Origin: an uncultured Bacteroidales bacterium
GTDB taxonomy: Bacteria > Bacteroidota > Bacteroidia > Bacteroidales > G3-4614
Length of the DNA: 64,000 nt
Reading direction: 5' to 3'
Assembly (NCBI GenBank): GCA_949297125.1
Contig: CASFRS010000003.1
Coordinates: forward strand, 26,661-90,660
Shown: positions 28,163-37,624 of the stretch, piece by piece
Position numbering within the stretch: position 1 is the stretch's first letter
Layout: each line of letters opens with the position of its first letter
The notes under the pieces: model-generated
Databases searched by the model: none
Told to the model about the DNA's origin: nothing
Seen by the model: the letters and a program-made list of their open reading frames with translations, nothing else
Translations under genes and position numbers: made by a program

Positions 28163-28191
28163 CTGCTGTCTGGTTTTGCGTTTATAAATAT

Positions 28192-28222
28192 AACGCCTGC
28201 CTGACGGTGCAAGGCGGGCGTT
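28192..28222 (-). terminator. Terminator after DUF3109 gene
   Basis: On the minus strand AACGCCCGCCT, a 10-base loop and AGGCAGGCGTT form a stem with one mismatch, followed by ATATTTATA. It lies between the DUF3109 stop and cysK. Confidence 0.6.
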
Positions 28223-28285
28223 GTTGTTTTTGTTATCTCCGTAAACGGTCCGGGATACAATAATGTTCCTGTCCCGGCTGACGGC

Positions 28286-28873
28286 CTACGGCTGTTCGCC
28301 TTTCTGCCGCAGATATTCCGCCGCCACGAACGCAAGCTCGTCGTACCACTCTTTCCCGAAATACCGGATAAGCGGGGCTTTCAGGAACTGGTAGACCCGC
28401 ACTTTCAACGCTTCGCCCCATTTTTCTGCGCCGCTGCAGAGCTTTCGCCTGTCGTAATTTACCGCCGTGAAGTTGGGATAGCGGGTAATGCGCACGGGAT
28501 AGAGGTGGCACGATACGGGTTTGACGTACGGCAACTTCCCGTTGTTGCTCGCTTTTTCCAACGCGCAGAGACAGACGCCGTCGGCGGTATAGGTACAGAA
28601 TACGCAGTCGCGGTTGCCTATTACCGAGGTTACGAGGTCGCCCTCCATGTCGGTGTATGAAACGCCCTGCTCCGCTATCGTCTGCAATGCCTGCGGCGAC
28701 AGGTACTCCTTTACAAAAGGGAGGGAGGCTTTCAAAGCCTCCTCCTCTTCGTCAGTTATAGGCGCTCCCGCATCGCCTTCTATACAGCAGGCGCCCTTGC
28801 AATCGGTTATGTCGCAGCAGAAATACCGCTCTATGACATCGAGGCTGACTACTGCATCTCCGATACGTATCAT
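28286..28873 (-). CDS. DUF3109 cysteine-rich protein
   Basis: The 195-residue protein has conserved cysteine groups: YFCCDITDCKGACC (about 18-31), DCVFC, CLC, SCHLYPVRI, and LCSGAEKW. The pattern suggests a bound metal or iron-sulfur centre, as in the related YkgJ/CxxCxxCC families. It matches DUF3109, widespread in Bacteroidetes with no known function. It lies 18 bases after gpmI and probably shares its transcript. Confidence 0.88.
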   Translation of the reverse strand: MIRIGDAVVSLDVIERYFCCDITDCKGACCIEGDAGAPITDEEEEALKASLPFVKEYLSPQALQTIAEQGVSYTDMEGDLVTSVIGNRDCVFCTYTADGVCLCALEKASNNGKLPYVKPVSCHLYPVRITRYPNFTAVNYDRRKLCSGAEKWGEALKVRVYQFLKAPLIRYFGKEWYDELAFVAAEYLRQKGEQP

Positions 28874-28891
28874 GCGTTCCGGCGGGCGTTA

Positions 28892-30409
28892 TCAGTCGTT
28901 TATCAGATTCTTGCCCGTCATCTCGGCCGGCTGCGGCAACCCCATGATATGGAGTATGGAGGGTGCGACGTCGGCAAGGATTCCGTTGTCTACCCGGGCT
29001 GCCCCGTTATTTGTAACGTATATGCACGGTACGGGGTTCAACGAGTGCGCCGTGTTGGGCGTCCCGTCGGCATTTACCGCATTGTCGGCATTTCCGTGGT
29101 CGGCTATTATTATGGCTTCGTATCCGGCCGCCTTGGCAGCCTCTATCACTTCGCTAACACACTGGTCGACTGCAACGACGGCTTTCTCTATCGCTTCGTA
29201 TACGCCGGTATGCCCTACCATGTCGCCGTTGGCGTAGTTCACCACGATGAAGTCGTATTTGTCTTCCTTTATGGCGGCAACGAGTTTGTCCTTCACTTCA
29301 TATACGCTCATTTCGGGCTTGAGGTCGTACGTAGCCACTTTGGGCGAGGGGACAAGTATGCGGTCTTCGCCTTCGTACGGGGTTTCGCGGCCGCCGTTGA
29401 AGAAGAACGTTACGTGCGCGTATTTTTCGGTCTCGGCTATGTGCAGCTGCTTCTTCCCTTGCGAAGAGAGGTATTCGCCGAGAGTATTGACTACGTTTTC
29501 CTTGTCGAACAGGATGTGCACCCCTTTGAACGAAGCGTCGTACGGCGTCATGCAGTAGTACTGCAGGCCGGGTATGGTCTTCATCCCGTAATCGGGCATG
29601 TCCTGCTGGGTGAGGACTATGGTGAGTTCCTTGGCGCGGTCGTTGCGGTAGTTGAAGAAGATTACCGCATCGCCCTCCTTTATCGTCCCGTCGAACGAGG
29701 AGTTCACTATCGGTTTTATGAATTCGTCGGTAACGCCTTCATCGTACGACTCCTGCATGGCAGCTTCCATGTCGGTTGCGGGCTTGCCTACGCCTTTGAC
29801 CAACAGGTCGTATGCCTCTTTTACCCTTTCCCAGCGTTTGTCGCGGTCCATTGCATAGTAACGCCCTACTATGGAGGCTATGCGTCCTGCACTTGTCCGG
29901 CAGTGTTCGGTGAGCTCACGGATAAACCCTTTGCCGCTCTTGGGGTCGGTATCGCGCCCGTCCATGAAACAGTGTATGTAGGCGTTCGCTATGCCGTACT
30001 CCTTCGCTATCTCGCAAAGCTTGTAAAGGTGGTCGAGCGAACTGTGCACGCCTCCGTCGGAGGTAAGCCCCATGAAGTGGATGTTCTTGCCCGTCTTGGC
30101 TGCATAGCCGAACGCGCTTTTTATTTCGGGGTTCTCCATTATGGAGTTGTCGGCGCACGCCTTGTTTATTTTTACAAGGTCCTGATATACTATGCGGCCG
30201 GCGCCTATGTTGAGGTGTCCCACTTCGGAGTTCCCCATTTGTCCGTCGGGAAGCCCGACGTTCTCGCCGCTGGCCTGAAGCTGCGAATTGGGATAGGTCT
30301 TCAACAGGTAATCCCAGTAGGGTGTGGGCGTTGAATAGATTACGTCGGCCTTGTCGTGTTTGCCGATTCCCCAGCCGTCGAGAATCATCAATAATGCTTT
30401 CTTGCTCAT
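28892..30409 (-). CDS. gpmI: 2,3-bisphosphoglycerate-independent phosphoglycerate mutase
   Basis: The 505-residue enzyme interconverts 3- and 2-phosphoglycerate in glycolysis. The alkaline-phosphatase-fold metal motifs are visible: [12 protein letters not shown] at the N-terminus, [14 protein letters not shown] with the phosphorylated Ser, [25 protein letters not shown], and IIADHGNAD near the C-terminus. The length fits the family. It follows rnc by 35 bases on the minus strand and may be part of the acpP-fabF-rnc transcript. Confidence 0.97.
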   Translation of the reverse strand: MSKKALLMILDGWGIGKHDKADVIYSTPTPYWDYLLKTYPNSQLQASGENVGLPDGQMGNSEVGHLNIGAGRIVYQDLVKINKACADNSIMENPEIKSAFGYAAKTGKNIHFMGLTSDGGVHSSLDHLYKLCEIAKEYGIANAYIHCFMDGRDTDPKSGKGFIRELTEHCRTSAGRIASIVGRYYAMDRDKRWERVKEAYDLLVKGVGKPATDMEAAMQESYDEGVTDEFIKPIVNSSFDGTIKEGDAVIFFNYRNDRAKELTIVLTQQDMPDYGMKTIPGLQYYCMTPYDASFKGVHILFDKENVVNTLGEYLSSQGKKQLHIAETEKYAHVTFFFNGGRETPYEGEDRILVPSPKVATYDLKPEMSVYEVKDKLVAAIKEDKYDFIVVNYANGDMVGHTGVYEAIEKAVVAVDQCVSEVIEAAKAAGYEAIIIADHGNADNAVNADGTPNTAHSLNPVPCIYVTNNGAARVDNGILADVAPSILHIMGLPQPAEMTGKNLIND

Positions 30410-30444
30410 GGCTCTATGTTTTTTAATTCGTTCCTTTCTATGTT

Positions 30445-31284
30445 TCAGCCGGTTACTGCCGCAGCCGTCTCTGTCCCGTCCGGCACGCCGCTTTTGCTGT
30501 TCTCCCTTTGGAGACGCTCGTCGCGTATGGCAAAGATACTATTTACGAACGACTCCTGCGTTATTATTTTCTTATAAACTTTTCCCGCCGCAGCCTGCTG
30601 GGCGTCTTTCTTGGAAAAGCCGGTCCCGACAGCTGACATGACGCCTTCTACCAGCAGTTCAAATGTAAACGAACTGCGGTTGCGCGAATCGGTATGGGCC
30701 TCCTTCAGCCTGTACTCTATCTGCGTACCGGTTTTCTGCCCCCACTCCATAAGGCGCGACTTGAAATTGTACTCGCTTGCCGCTATTTTTTCAAGGTCGA
30801 TATACGGGGCTATTATTTTATGGCTTACGAACTTCACCGCGGTTTCGTACCCCTTGTCGATGTATATCGCCCCTATCAATGCCTCCAGTGCGTTCCCCCC
30901 TACGTGGTTGCTGGAGTTCTTCACATTGCCCGATGTCCTGAGCAACTGCGCTATGTTCATCTTGCGGGCTATTGCATCGAGACTTTTACGGCGGACTATC
31001 CGCGAACGGACGTTCGACAGGAACCCTTCCCTCCTTCCGGGGAAACGCCGGTATATTATGTCGCTTACGGCCATGCCCAGCACGGTATCGCCGAGAAATT
31101 CCAACCGCTCGTTGTTCAGCGGGCGACCGTATTTAGTCTTTATCCCGGCCGAACAGTGCGATACGGCCTCGCGGTACGGCTCTATGCTGTCCGGTATGAA
31201 CCCCAGCGTCTTGTACAGAGACAAATAAGGCTCCTTGCGCTTCAGCGCAAAAAGCCTTATCTTGTTGTATAGTTTCCTAAGCAC
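30445..31284 (-). CDS. rnc: Ribonuclease III
   Basis: The 279-residue endonuclease cuts double-stranded RNA, including rRNA precursors. The catalytic domain carries the signature [21 protein letters not shown] (about 58-78) with its acidic residues. The double-stranded RNA-binding domain lies at about 170-240 ([28 protein letters not shown]). Translation starts with GTG directly after the fabF stop, so coupling is likely. The enzyme is relevant to this genome's CRISPR system, because RNase III processes tracrRNA-crRNA duplexes in type II systems. Confidence 0.96.
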   Translation of the reverse strand: MLRKLYNKIRLFALKRKEPYLSLYKTLGFIPDSIEPYREAVSHCSAGIKTKYGRPLNNERLEFLGDTVLGMAVSDIIYRRFPGRREGFLSNVRSRIVRRKSLDAIARKMNIAQLLRTSGNVKNSSNHVGGNALEALIGAIYIDKGYETAVKFVSHKIIAPYIDLEKIAASEYNFKSRLMEWGQKTGTQIEYRLKEAHTDSRNRSSFTFELLVEGVMSAVGTGFSKKDAQQAAAGKVYKKIITQESFVNSIFAIRDERLQRENSKSGVPDGTETAAAVTG

Positions 31285-32547
31285 TTATTTTACGAATTTC
31301 TTCACTATAAGACTGGCGTTGTGGCCTCCGAATCCGAACGTATTCGACAAAGCTACGTTTACAGTCCTCTTCTGAGCCTTGTTGAACGTAAAGTTGAGAG
31401 AATAGTCTATTTCGGGATCGTTGTCGCCCTCTTCGTGGTTTATCGTAGGGGGGATTATATCGTTCTGCACGGTCTTTACGCATACAAGGGCCTCGAACGC
31501 CCCGGCTGCCCCGAGCAGGTGTCCCGACATGGATTTGGTGGAACTGATGTTTATCTTCTTTGCATGTTCGCCGAATACGGCCTGTATGGCTTTTACTTCG
31601 GAAATGTCGCCTACCGGGGTGGATGTGCCGTGCACGTTTATGTAATCCACATCCTCTGGCGATATTTCTGCATCGGCAAGCGCATTCTGTATCACGAGCT
31701 TCGCTCCCAACCCTTCGGGGTGCGACGCCGTAAGGTGATATGCATCGGCCGACATGCCGCCGCCTATTACTTCGGCATATATTTTGGCCCCGCGCGCCTT
31801 GGCATGTTCCAGTTCTTCGAGTACCAGACATGCCGCACCCTCGCCGAGTACGAACCCGTCGCGGCTTGCGCTGAACGGACGGCTTGCGGTCTGGGGCGAG
31901 TCATTGCGGGTAGAGAGAGCGTGCATTGCGTTGAACCCGCCTATACCGGTTATGTTTACCCCGGCTTCTGCCCCTCCGGTTATTATTACATCGGCTTTTC
32001 CGAGACGCAACAGGTTGAACGCGTCTATTATTGCATTGGTAGACGACGCGCACGCCGATACCGTTGCATAGTTCGGACCGCGGAATCCGTACCGCATGGA
32101 TATGTGCCCGGCCGCGATATCCACAATTATCTTGGGGATGAAGAACGGGCTGAACCTCGGGCCGTTTTCCTGATGCTGGAAATAATAGCCTACCTCCTCT
32201 TCAAAAGTTTTCAATCCTCCGATACCTGCCGAATAGACTACGCCTACGCGATCCTTGTTCAATTTGTCCATGTCGAAGGCGGCATCCTCCACTGCCTGAA
32301 CGGCCGACGAAAGGGCCAGCGCCGCATAACGGTCGAGCTTGCGGGCTTCCTTGCGGTCTATATACAGGGAGGGATCGAAGTTCTTTACTTCACAGGCGAA
32401 CTTGGTCTTGAACAGCGAAGCATCGAATAGAGTAATAGGCCCGGCACCGCTTACTCCGTTCAAAAGGGAATTCCATGTGCTTTCCACATCGTTTCCCAAT
32501 GGGGTAACTGCACCCAGACCTGTTACTACAATTCTTTTTAATTCCAT
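31285..32547 (-). CDS. fabF: 3-oxoacyl-ACP synthase II
   Basis: The 420-residue condensing enzyme elongates acyl-ACP with malonyl-ACP in fatty acid synthesis. The Cys-His-His triad is visible: Cys166 in VSACASSTN, His306 in NVHGTSTPVGD, His343 in SMSGHLLGAAGA. The glycine-rich C-terminus NTFGFGGHNASLI is typical. It lies 16 bases after acpP, and rnc abuts its stop codon. Confidence 0.98.
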   Translation of the reverse strand: MELKRIVVTGLGAVTPLGNDVESTWNSLLNGVSGAGPITLFDASLFKTKFACEVKNFDPSLYIDRKEARKLDRYAALALSSAVQAVEDAAFDMDKLNKDRVGVVYSAGIGGLKTFEEEVGYYFQHQENGPRFSPFFIPKIIVDIAAGHISMRYGFRGPNYATVSACASSTNAIIDAFNLLRLGKADVIITGGAEAGVNITGIGGFNAMHALSTRNDSPQTASRPFSASRDGFVLGEGAACLVLEELEHAKARGAKIYAEVIGGGMSADAYHLTASHPEGLGAKLVIQNALADAEISPEDVDYINVHGTSTPVGDISEVKAIQAVFGEHAKKINISSTKSMSGHLLGAAGAFEALVCVKTVQNDIIPPTINHEEGDNDPEIDYSLNFTFNKAQKRTVNVALSNTFGFGGHNASLIVKKFVK

Positions 32548-32563
32548 AAAAGCAAAAGTACGA

Positions 32564-32800
32564 TTACTGAACTTTGGACTCGATAAACTTGATAGCGTCG
32601 CCTACGGTTGCTATCTTTTCAGACTGATCTTCGGGAATGTTTATGTTGAATTCCTTCTCGAATTCCATAATCAATTCTACGGTATCCAAAGAATCAGCAC
32701 CGAGATCATTGGTGAAACTTGCCTCTTCGGTTACTTCCGATTCGGGTACGCTCAATTTGTCAACGATAATAGCTTTTACTTTTGATGCAATCTCAGACAT
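32564..32800 (-). CDS. acpP: Acyl carrier protein
   Basis: The 78-residue acidic protein carries Ser37 in [13 protein letters not shown], the site of the 4'-phosphopantetheine arm. Its size and four-helix pattern fit AcpP. It is the first gene of acpP-fabF-rnc. A likely promoter on the minus strand has CACCTTTG at 32837-32844. Confidence 0.98.
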   Translation of the reverse strand: MSEIASKVKAIIVDKLSVPESEVTEEASFTNDLGADSLDTVELIMEFEKEFNINIPEDQSEKIATVGDAIKFIESKVQ

Positions 32801-32923
32801 AACTTATAAGTTTTAGTTAATAATTTTTTTCGTCTGCAAAGGTGCGCAATTTTCAAAAAGTAAAAAAATATTTCGTACTAAATTTTACAATTTTTACACA
32901 CACTGCACCCTTTTGTGAAATTT

Positions 32924-34024
32924 TCAGAGCCTGAATCCGAGTTTTTTTAACACTTGGGCATACTTTTCCGGAGCATTGACCACCTTGTACGCCGGGAACT
33001 CCCTGCGCAGGGGATAATTGTTCCGCAATGCCTCGAATGCTTCCGGAGCACCCTTCAAACGGGCAAAATCGGCCCTGGGGTCATAGCTGTGCAGAACGGC
33101 CGCGAGCAGCGGGTTTTCCTCGCCGGCAAGGTCGATAACCGGGTTCTCCGGCTCGGGCGGGTATTGCATGTCCGGCTTCGGCATGCCGCAGAATGCCGCC
33201 ACGTCGCACAGGGACATGTACGAGCCTACGGCTTTCCCGTCGTCGGAATACCCTGCTATGTGGGGCGTAGCCACGAACGCCTCGTCCAGCAGCGGGAGGT
33301 ATATCCCGGAGGGTTCATTCTCCCAGCAGTCTATTATGAAACCGCGTATCTGCCCCGAACGGCGGGCCGAGAGAAGAGCCCTGTCGTCGGCAACACCTCC
33401 GCGCGCCGCGTTTATGAACAGCGGGCGGCGGCGGAGACGGGAAAAGAACGCCGCATCGGCCAAATGCCGCGTGGGGTGCTTCCCCTCCTTTATCAGCGGG
33501 GTATGCAGGGTTATGACATCGCACCGGGCCTCTATCTCGGAAAGGGGGACGAACCCCGACGGGTTTTCGGCTTCGGCCCGCGGAGGGTCGTTCAGCAGGA
33601 GGTTGAAACCCGCCGCATGCAGCGCATCGGCAACGGCCCCGCCTACGTGTCCGACTCCTACTATGCCGACCGTAATACCGGCCGGCTCAACGCCTTCCGC
33701 ATCGGTGTAGAGCAGCAACGATGCCAATATGTACTGGGCTACCGACCTTGCGTTGCACCCCGGGGCATTGTGCCACTTTACGGAATGCGCAGCGCAATAG
33801 GCCGTGTCGATATGGTCGAATCCGCAACTGGCCGTCGCGATGAAACGGCACCTGCTCCCTTCCAGCAACGCCGGCCGGCATTTGGTAGGGGTTCTTACAA
33901 AAAGGATATCTGCATCTTTTACCGCTGCGGCGTCTATCTCTTCGGTAGGGACATAGGTTACTTCCCCGTATGCCTCTATCCTTCCCTTTATGTACGGGAT
34001 GCCGGCATCTGCAACTATTTTCAT
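32924..34024 (-). CDS. pdxB: Erythronate-4-phosphate dehydrogenase
   Basis: The 366-residue D-2-hydroxyacid dehydrogenase oxidises 4-phosphoerythronate in the DXP-dependent route to pyridoxal phosphate. Visible: FVRTPTKCRPALLEG, the Rossmann motif GIVGVGHVGGAVADAL, the Arg in NAARGGVADD, and His in VATPHIAGYSDDGK. The C-terminal extension (about 270-366) fits PdxB dimerisation. The start is the ATG at 34024: an upstream in-frame reading overlaps a perfect -7 element (TACCTTTG, minus strand, 34063-34070). Confidence 0.93.
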   Translation of the reverse strand: MKIVADAGIPYIKGRIEAYGEVTYVPTEEIDAAAVKDADILFVRTPTKCRPALLEGSRCRFIATASCGFDHIDTAYCAAHSVKWHNAPGCNARSVAQYILASLLLYTDAEGVEPAGITVGIVGVGHVGGAVADALHAAGFNLLLNDPPRAEAENPSGFVPLSEIEARCDVITLHTPLIKEGKHPTRHLADAAFFSRLRRRPLFINAARGGVADDRALLSARRSGQIRGFIIDCWENEPSGIYLPLLDEAFVATPHIAGYSDDGKAVGSYMSLCDVAAFCGMPKPDMQYPPEPENPVIDLAGEENPLLAAVLHSYDPRADFARLKGAPEAFEALRNNYPLRREFPAYKVVNAPEKYAQVLKKLGFRL

Positions 34025-34062
34025 TTCCGTGCAATTTTCATGGTTCGAGTATTCTTGCAGCA

Positions 34063-34070
34063 CAAAGGTA
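34063..34070 (-). promoter_or_regulatory. -7 element of the pdxB promoter
   Basis: TACCTTTG on the minus strand is a perfect -7 match. The -33 is weak (ATTA at 19 bases). Transcription would start about 34056. Confidence 0.5.
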
Positions 34071-34097
34071 TAAATTTGGAGCGTTGCAATAATAAAA

Positions 34098-34129
34098 ATT
34101 GTATGTTAGCAAAACATTTCGTTTCTTTG
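34098..34129 (+). promoter_or_regulatory. Possible promoter of the DUF4254 gene
   Basis: ATTG (34098-34101) and TTTCTTTG (34122-34129) with a 20-base spacer resemble the consensus with two mismatches, about 30 bases before the start codon. Confidence 0.4.
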
Positions 34130-34160
34130 TAGCTTAGTTTTCCCTTAATTGAACAAGACA

Positions 34161-34766
34161 ATGACATTCTGCGAAAAGTGCAACAGGATATTCTGGAACG
34201 CATGCCTCGATTACCACAAAAAGGACAATGTGGATGCCTGCATGCAAAACCCGTTCGAGAACGGCAGCATTGAATCGGTCCTGTACAGGAAATGCTGGAT
34301 AGATACGGTTCAGTGGCATCTTGAAGATATTATCCGCAACCCCGAAATAGAGCCCATATCGGCTCTTTACATAAAGAGACGCATAGACAAGTCGAACCAG
34401 GACAGGACGGACCTGGTAGAGGATATCGACACCTACTTCCTGGAAAAGTACAGGGACGTGAAACCGCTCGACGACGCTACCATCAACACCGAAAGCCCGG
34501 CATGGGCCATCGACCGGCTGTCGATCCTGGCATTGAAAATATACCACATGCAACAGGAGGTGGAGAGGGACGGTTCGTCGGAAGCGCACAGGCAGCAGTG
34601 CCGTGCGAAACTGGCCGTACTCCTTGAACAGCGCGCCGACCTTACGGCCGCAATAGACACCCTGCTCGACGATATAGCCTGCGGGAGAAAATACATGAAG
34701 GTTTACCGGCAGATGAAAATGTACAACGACCCGGAACTGAACCCCGTCCTTTACGGTAAAAAATAG
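34161..34766 (+). CDS. DUF4254 protein
   Basis: The 201-residue, largely helical protein matches DUF4254: FCEKCNRIFWNACLDYH at the N-terminus, LYRKCWIDTVQWHLEDIIRNP, and IDRLSILALKIYHMQQE. No catalytic motif or membrane segment is seen. In Bacteroidales this family commonly precedes the same glycosyltransferase 9 gene, so a role in LPS core or lipid A assembly is a reasonable guess only. The ATG at 34161 is preferred to a TTG at 34149. Confidence 0.85.
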   Translation: MTFCEKCNRIFWNACLDYHKKDNVDACMQNPFENGSIESVLYRKCWIDTVQWHLEDIIRNPEIEPISALYIKRRIDKSNQDRTDLVEDIDTYFLEKYRDVKPLDDATINTESPAWAIDRLSILALKIYHMQQEVERDGSSEAHRQQCRAKLAVLLEQRADLTAAIDTLLDDIACGRKYMKVYRQMKMYNDPELNPVLYGKK

Positions 34767-34777
34767 TCCTTCCCGTT

Positions 34778-35839
34778 ATGGGCAGTCCTTACGGCAACAT
34801 ACTTGTAATCCGCCTGTCGGCATTGGGCGACGTGGTTATGACTATTCCGGTCATATACCCTGTCTGCCGGGCTTATCCCGACTGCAAATTCACGCTGCTC
34901 ACATCGTCGGCCGCCAGACAGCTTTTCGTGGATGCCCCCGAAAACCTCGACATAATACCCGTAGATACGAAAAGGCAGTACCGCGGGATAAGGGGGATGC
35001 TGAAACTTTTTGCCGGGATAAGGGGGCGGCATTTCGATGCGGTTGCCGACCTGCACGACGTTCTGCGGTCAAAGCTGCTGCGGCTGCTGTTTTCACTGAC
35101 CGGAGTACGCACCGCCCATATAGACAAGGGACGGAAAGAGAAGCGCAGGCTTGTGAACCATGAGAAAGGGGGATTTGTACAGTTGAAAACATCGTTCAGA
35201 CGGTACGCCGAGGTTTTCGAGAACCTCGGGCTGAGATATCCGGGGAGTTTCTCTCCCGTAGGGACGGACTGTTGCGAGCCGCTCCCCGGCAGGCTGGTAC
35301 GCGGAAGTTCGGACACCCGGCACTGGATAGGGATAGCCCCGGTATCGAAACACAAGGGGAAGAATTACCCTGCTGAAAAAATGGAGGAGGTTGTAAAACT
35401 GCTCTCGGACAAGGGAAACTACAGGATATTCCTGCTGGGGTCGCCGCTTGAAAAGGAACTGTTCGACAGGTGGTGCGCCAAATACGGGAATGTCTCTTCG
35501 CTGGCTGCCGAAAGGCTCGGGTTTGCAAGGGAGATGCGGTTTATCAGACAACTCGACCTGCTCGTGTCGATGGACTCGGCCAACATGCACATTGCTGCAA
35601 CAGTGGGGACGCCCGTCCTTTCGATATGGGGCGCAACCCACCCGTATGCAGGGTTTCTCGGCTGGAATCTCGGGGACGAATCGGTCCTGCAACTCGACCT
35701 GCCTTGCCGCCCCTGCTCCATATTCGGCAACCTCCCATGCAGGAAGGGGACATACGAATGCCTCGACATCCCGCCCGAGACTGTTGCGGAACGCGTTGCG
35801 GCCATTGTAGAAAAGAAGGATGAAAACGGTAATAAATAA
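34778..35839 (+). CDS. Glycosyltransferase family 9 (heptosyltransferase-like)
   Basis: The 353-residue protein starts NILVIRLSALGDVVMTIPVI, the GT9 signature, and has a C-terminal nucleotide-sugar domain with GIAPVSKHKGKNYP and LVSMDSANMHIAATVGTPVLSIWG. GT9 enzymes such as WaaC and WaaF add heptose to the LPS inner core; Bacteroidales members may use other sugars. It overlaps the following LPS-kinase-like gene by 20 bases. Confidence 0.92.
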   Translation: MGSPYGNILVIRLSALGDVVMTIPVIYPVCRAYPDCKFTLLTSSAARQLFVDAPENLDIIPVDTKRQYRGIRGMLKLFAGIRGRHFDAVADLHDVLRSKLLRLLFSLTGVRTAHIDKGRKEKRRLVNHEKGGFVQLKTSFRRYAEVFENLGLRYPGSFSPVGTDCCEPLPGRLVRGSSDTRHWIGIAPVSKHKGKNYPAEKMEEVVKLLSDKGNYRIFLLGSPLEKELFDRWCAKYGNVSSLAAERLGFAREMRFIRQLDLLVSMDSANMHIAATVGTPVLSIWGATHPYAGFLGWNLGDESVLQLDLPCRPCSIFGNLPCRKGTYECLDIPPETVAERVAAIVEKKDENGNK

Positions 35840-36575
35840 GGATTTCCAGGGCATATCGGACTGGATAGAGAGCATCCCCTCGATATTCGACAACGAAGGG
35901 AGTATAGTATATCAGGCCCGCAACACCCTGAAACGGATATCGCACGGCAACTGCGATTTTGTCGTAAAACGCTATGCCGTCCCCATATTCATGAACAGGG
36001 TTGCCTATACTTTTTTCAGGAAAAGCAAAGCACGGAGAGCCTATGAAAACGCCTCCAGGCTGACAGAATACGGGATAGCCACCCCCGCACCCGTTGCTTA
36101 CATGGAACTGAAGAGGGGCGGGCTGCTGCACGATGCGTATTTCGTGTCGGTGGCCGATGAGGCCCCTTTCATGATGCGGCAATACGTGGATTTCGTGAAT
36201 TCGGGCGAGGATATAATAAAACAGTTCGCGCGCTTTACCAAGAGAATCCACGATGCGGATATACTGCATCTCGACTATTCGCCCGGCAACATACTGTTTT
36301 CCGTGGACGGCAGCGGCAAGGCCTCTTTCAGCATAATAGACCTGAACCGGATGAGGTTCGGAGTGCCGCTGACCAGAAGGGAGCGGCTGCGGAATTTCCG
36401 GCGCCTTACACGCTCGGCCGAGGTTTTGAGGATAATGACGGACGAGTACGCTTCGCTGTGCGGCTGGGACAAGGAGGCGGCTTTTGAGGAGGCTGCGGAA
36501 TACAGCAGGGTTTTCTGGGAAAAGACCGACAGGAAAATCGCACTGAAAAGGAAACTGAAAAAGGGACGCAAATGA
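35820..36575 (+). CDS. Lipopolysaccharide kinase (InaA/KdkA-like)
   Basis: The 251-residue protein has a protein-kinase-like fold: a lysine in CDFVVKRY, the catalytic loop [11 protein letters not shown] (about 154-164, with Asp and Asn), and the metal-binding Asp in [11 protein letters not shown]. This is the pattern of InaA/WaaP/KdkA enzymes that phosphorylate Kdo or heptose. It overlaps the GT9 gene and is overlapped by 4 bases by ruvB, so the three are translationally coupled. LPS core phosphorylation is inferred from family and neighbours. Confidence 0.85.
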   Translation: MKTVINKDFQGISDWIESIPSIFDNEGSIVYQARNTLKRISHGNCDFVVKRYAVPIFMNRVAYTFFRKSKARRAYENASRLTEYGIATPAPVAYMELKRGGLLHDAYFVSVADEAPFMMRQYVDFVNSGEDIIKQFARFTKRIHDADILHLDYSPGNILFSVDGSGKASFSIIDLNRMRFGVPLTRRERLRNFRRLTRSAEVLRIMTDEYASLCGWDKEAAFEEAAEYSRVFWEKTDRKIALKRKLKKGRK

Positions 36576-37594
36576 ACGACGATTTCGATATACGTGCCGC
36601 GCGCTACCGCGACGACGACAAGGAGCAGGACCGCGTATTGCGCCCGCTGAGGTTCGACGACTTCAACGGACAGGGCAAAATAATCGACAACCTGAGGGTG
36701 TTCGTGGCGGCTGCCAAACTGCGCGGCGAATCGCTCGACCATGTACTGCTGTACGGCCCTCCGGGATTGGGGAAGACGACGTTGGCCAATATCCTTGCAA
36801 ATGAACTGGGTGTCGGTTTCAAGGTTACTTCGGGACCGGTCCTCGACAAGCCCGGCGACCTGGCCGGACTGCTTACGTCGCTGGACACGAACGACGTGCT
36901 TTTCATAGACGAAATCCACCGCCTCAGCCCGATAGTGGAGGAGTATCTCTATTCGGCAATGGAGGATTTCAGGATTGACATAATGATAGACAAGGGCCCG
37001 AGCGCACGGTCGATACAGATAGACCTCAACCCGTTCACGCTGGTGGGCGCCACAACCCGCAGCGGACTGCTTACGAGCCCGTTGAGGGCGAGGTTCGGCA
37101 TAAACTGCCACCTCGAATACTACGACCACAAGATTCTGGGAGGCATAATAAAACGCTCGGCAAGTATCCTGAACGTGGCATGCACGTCGGATGCGGCCGC
37201 CGAAATTGCCATGCGCAGCCGCGGTACGCCGCGTATTGCCAACGCGCTGCTGCGGAGGGTGAGGGACTTCGCCCAGATAAAGGGGCGCGGCGAAATTACG
37301 CTCGATATCGCAAAGTTCGCACTTGAGGCGCTGAACATCGACAAGTTCGGGCTGGACGAAACGGACAACAAGATACTGAGCATTATCATAGACAAGTTCA
37401 ATGGAGGCCCGGTAGGGTTGAACACCATATCCACCGCCCTGGGCGAGGACGCAGGGACGCTCGAGGAGGTTTTCGAGCCGTTCCTGATAAAAGAGGGGTT
37501 CCTGAAACGCACCCCGCGCGGTCGCGAGGCTACGCCGCTTGCCTATTCGCATCTGGGAAGGACGCGCGGCCCGGTACAGAACACCCTTTTCTGA
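36572..37594 (+). CDS. ruvB: Holliday junction helicase RuvB
   Basis: The 340-residue AAA+ motor drives branch migration with RuvA. Walker [16 protein letters not shown] (about 60-74), Walker [10 protein letters not shown], the sensor 1 region [10 protein letters not shown], the arginine finger in LRARFG, and a C-terminal winged helix ([23 protein letters not shown]) are visible. It begins in an ATGA overlap with the LPS-kinase gene. ruvA is not in the window. Confidence 0.98.
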   Translation: MNDDFDIRAARYRDDDKEQDRVLRPLRFDDFNGQGKIIDNLRVFVAAAKLRGESLDHVLLYGPPGLGKTTLANILANELGVGFKVTSGPVLDKPGDLAGLLTSLDTNDVLFIDEIHRLSPIVEEYLYSAMEDFRIDIMIDKGPSARSIQIDLNPFTLVGATTRSGLLTSPLRARFGINCHLEYYDHKILGGIIKRSASILNVACTSDAAAEIAMRSRGTPRIANALLRRVRDFAQIKGRGEITLDIAKFALEALNIDKFGLDETDNKILSIIIDKFNGGPVGLNTISTALGEDAGTLEEVFEPFLIKEGFLKRTPRGREATPLAYSHLGRTRGPVQNTLF

Positions 37595-37624
37595 CGTTTT
37601 AAATTCTTATTCCATACAAGTTCC

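Noticed and set aside
28949..30334. A 461-codon open frame opposite gpmI, and a similar 518-codon one at 40580-42136 opposite GH84
   Set aside because: Both mirror well-supported genes and carry no recognisable domain.
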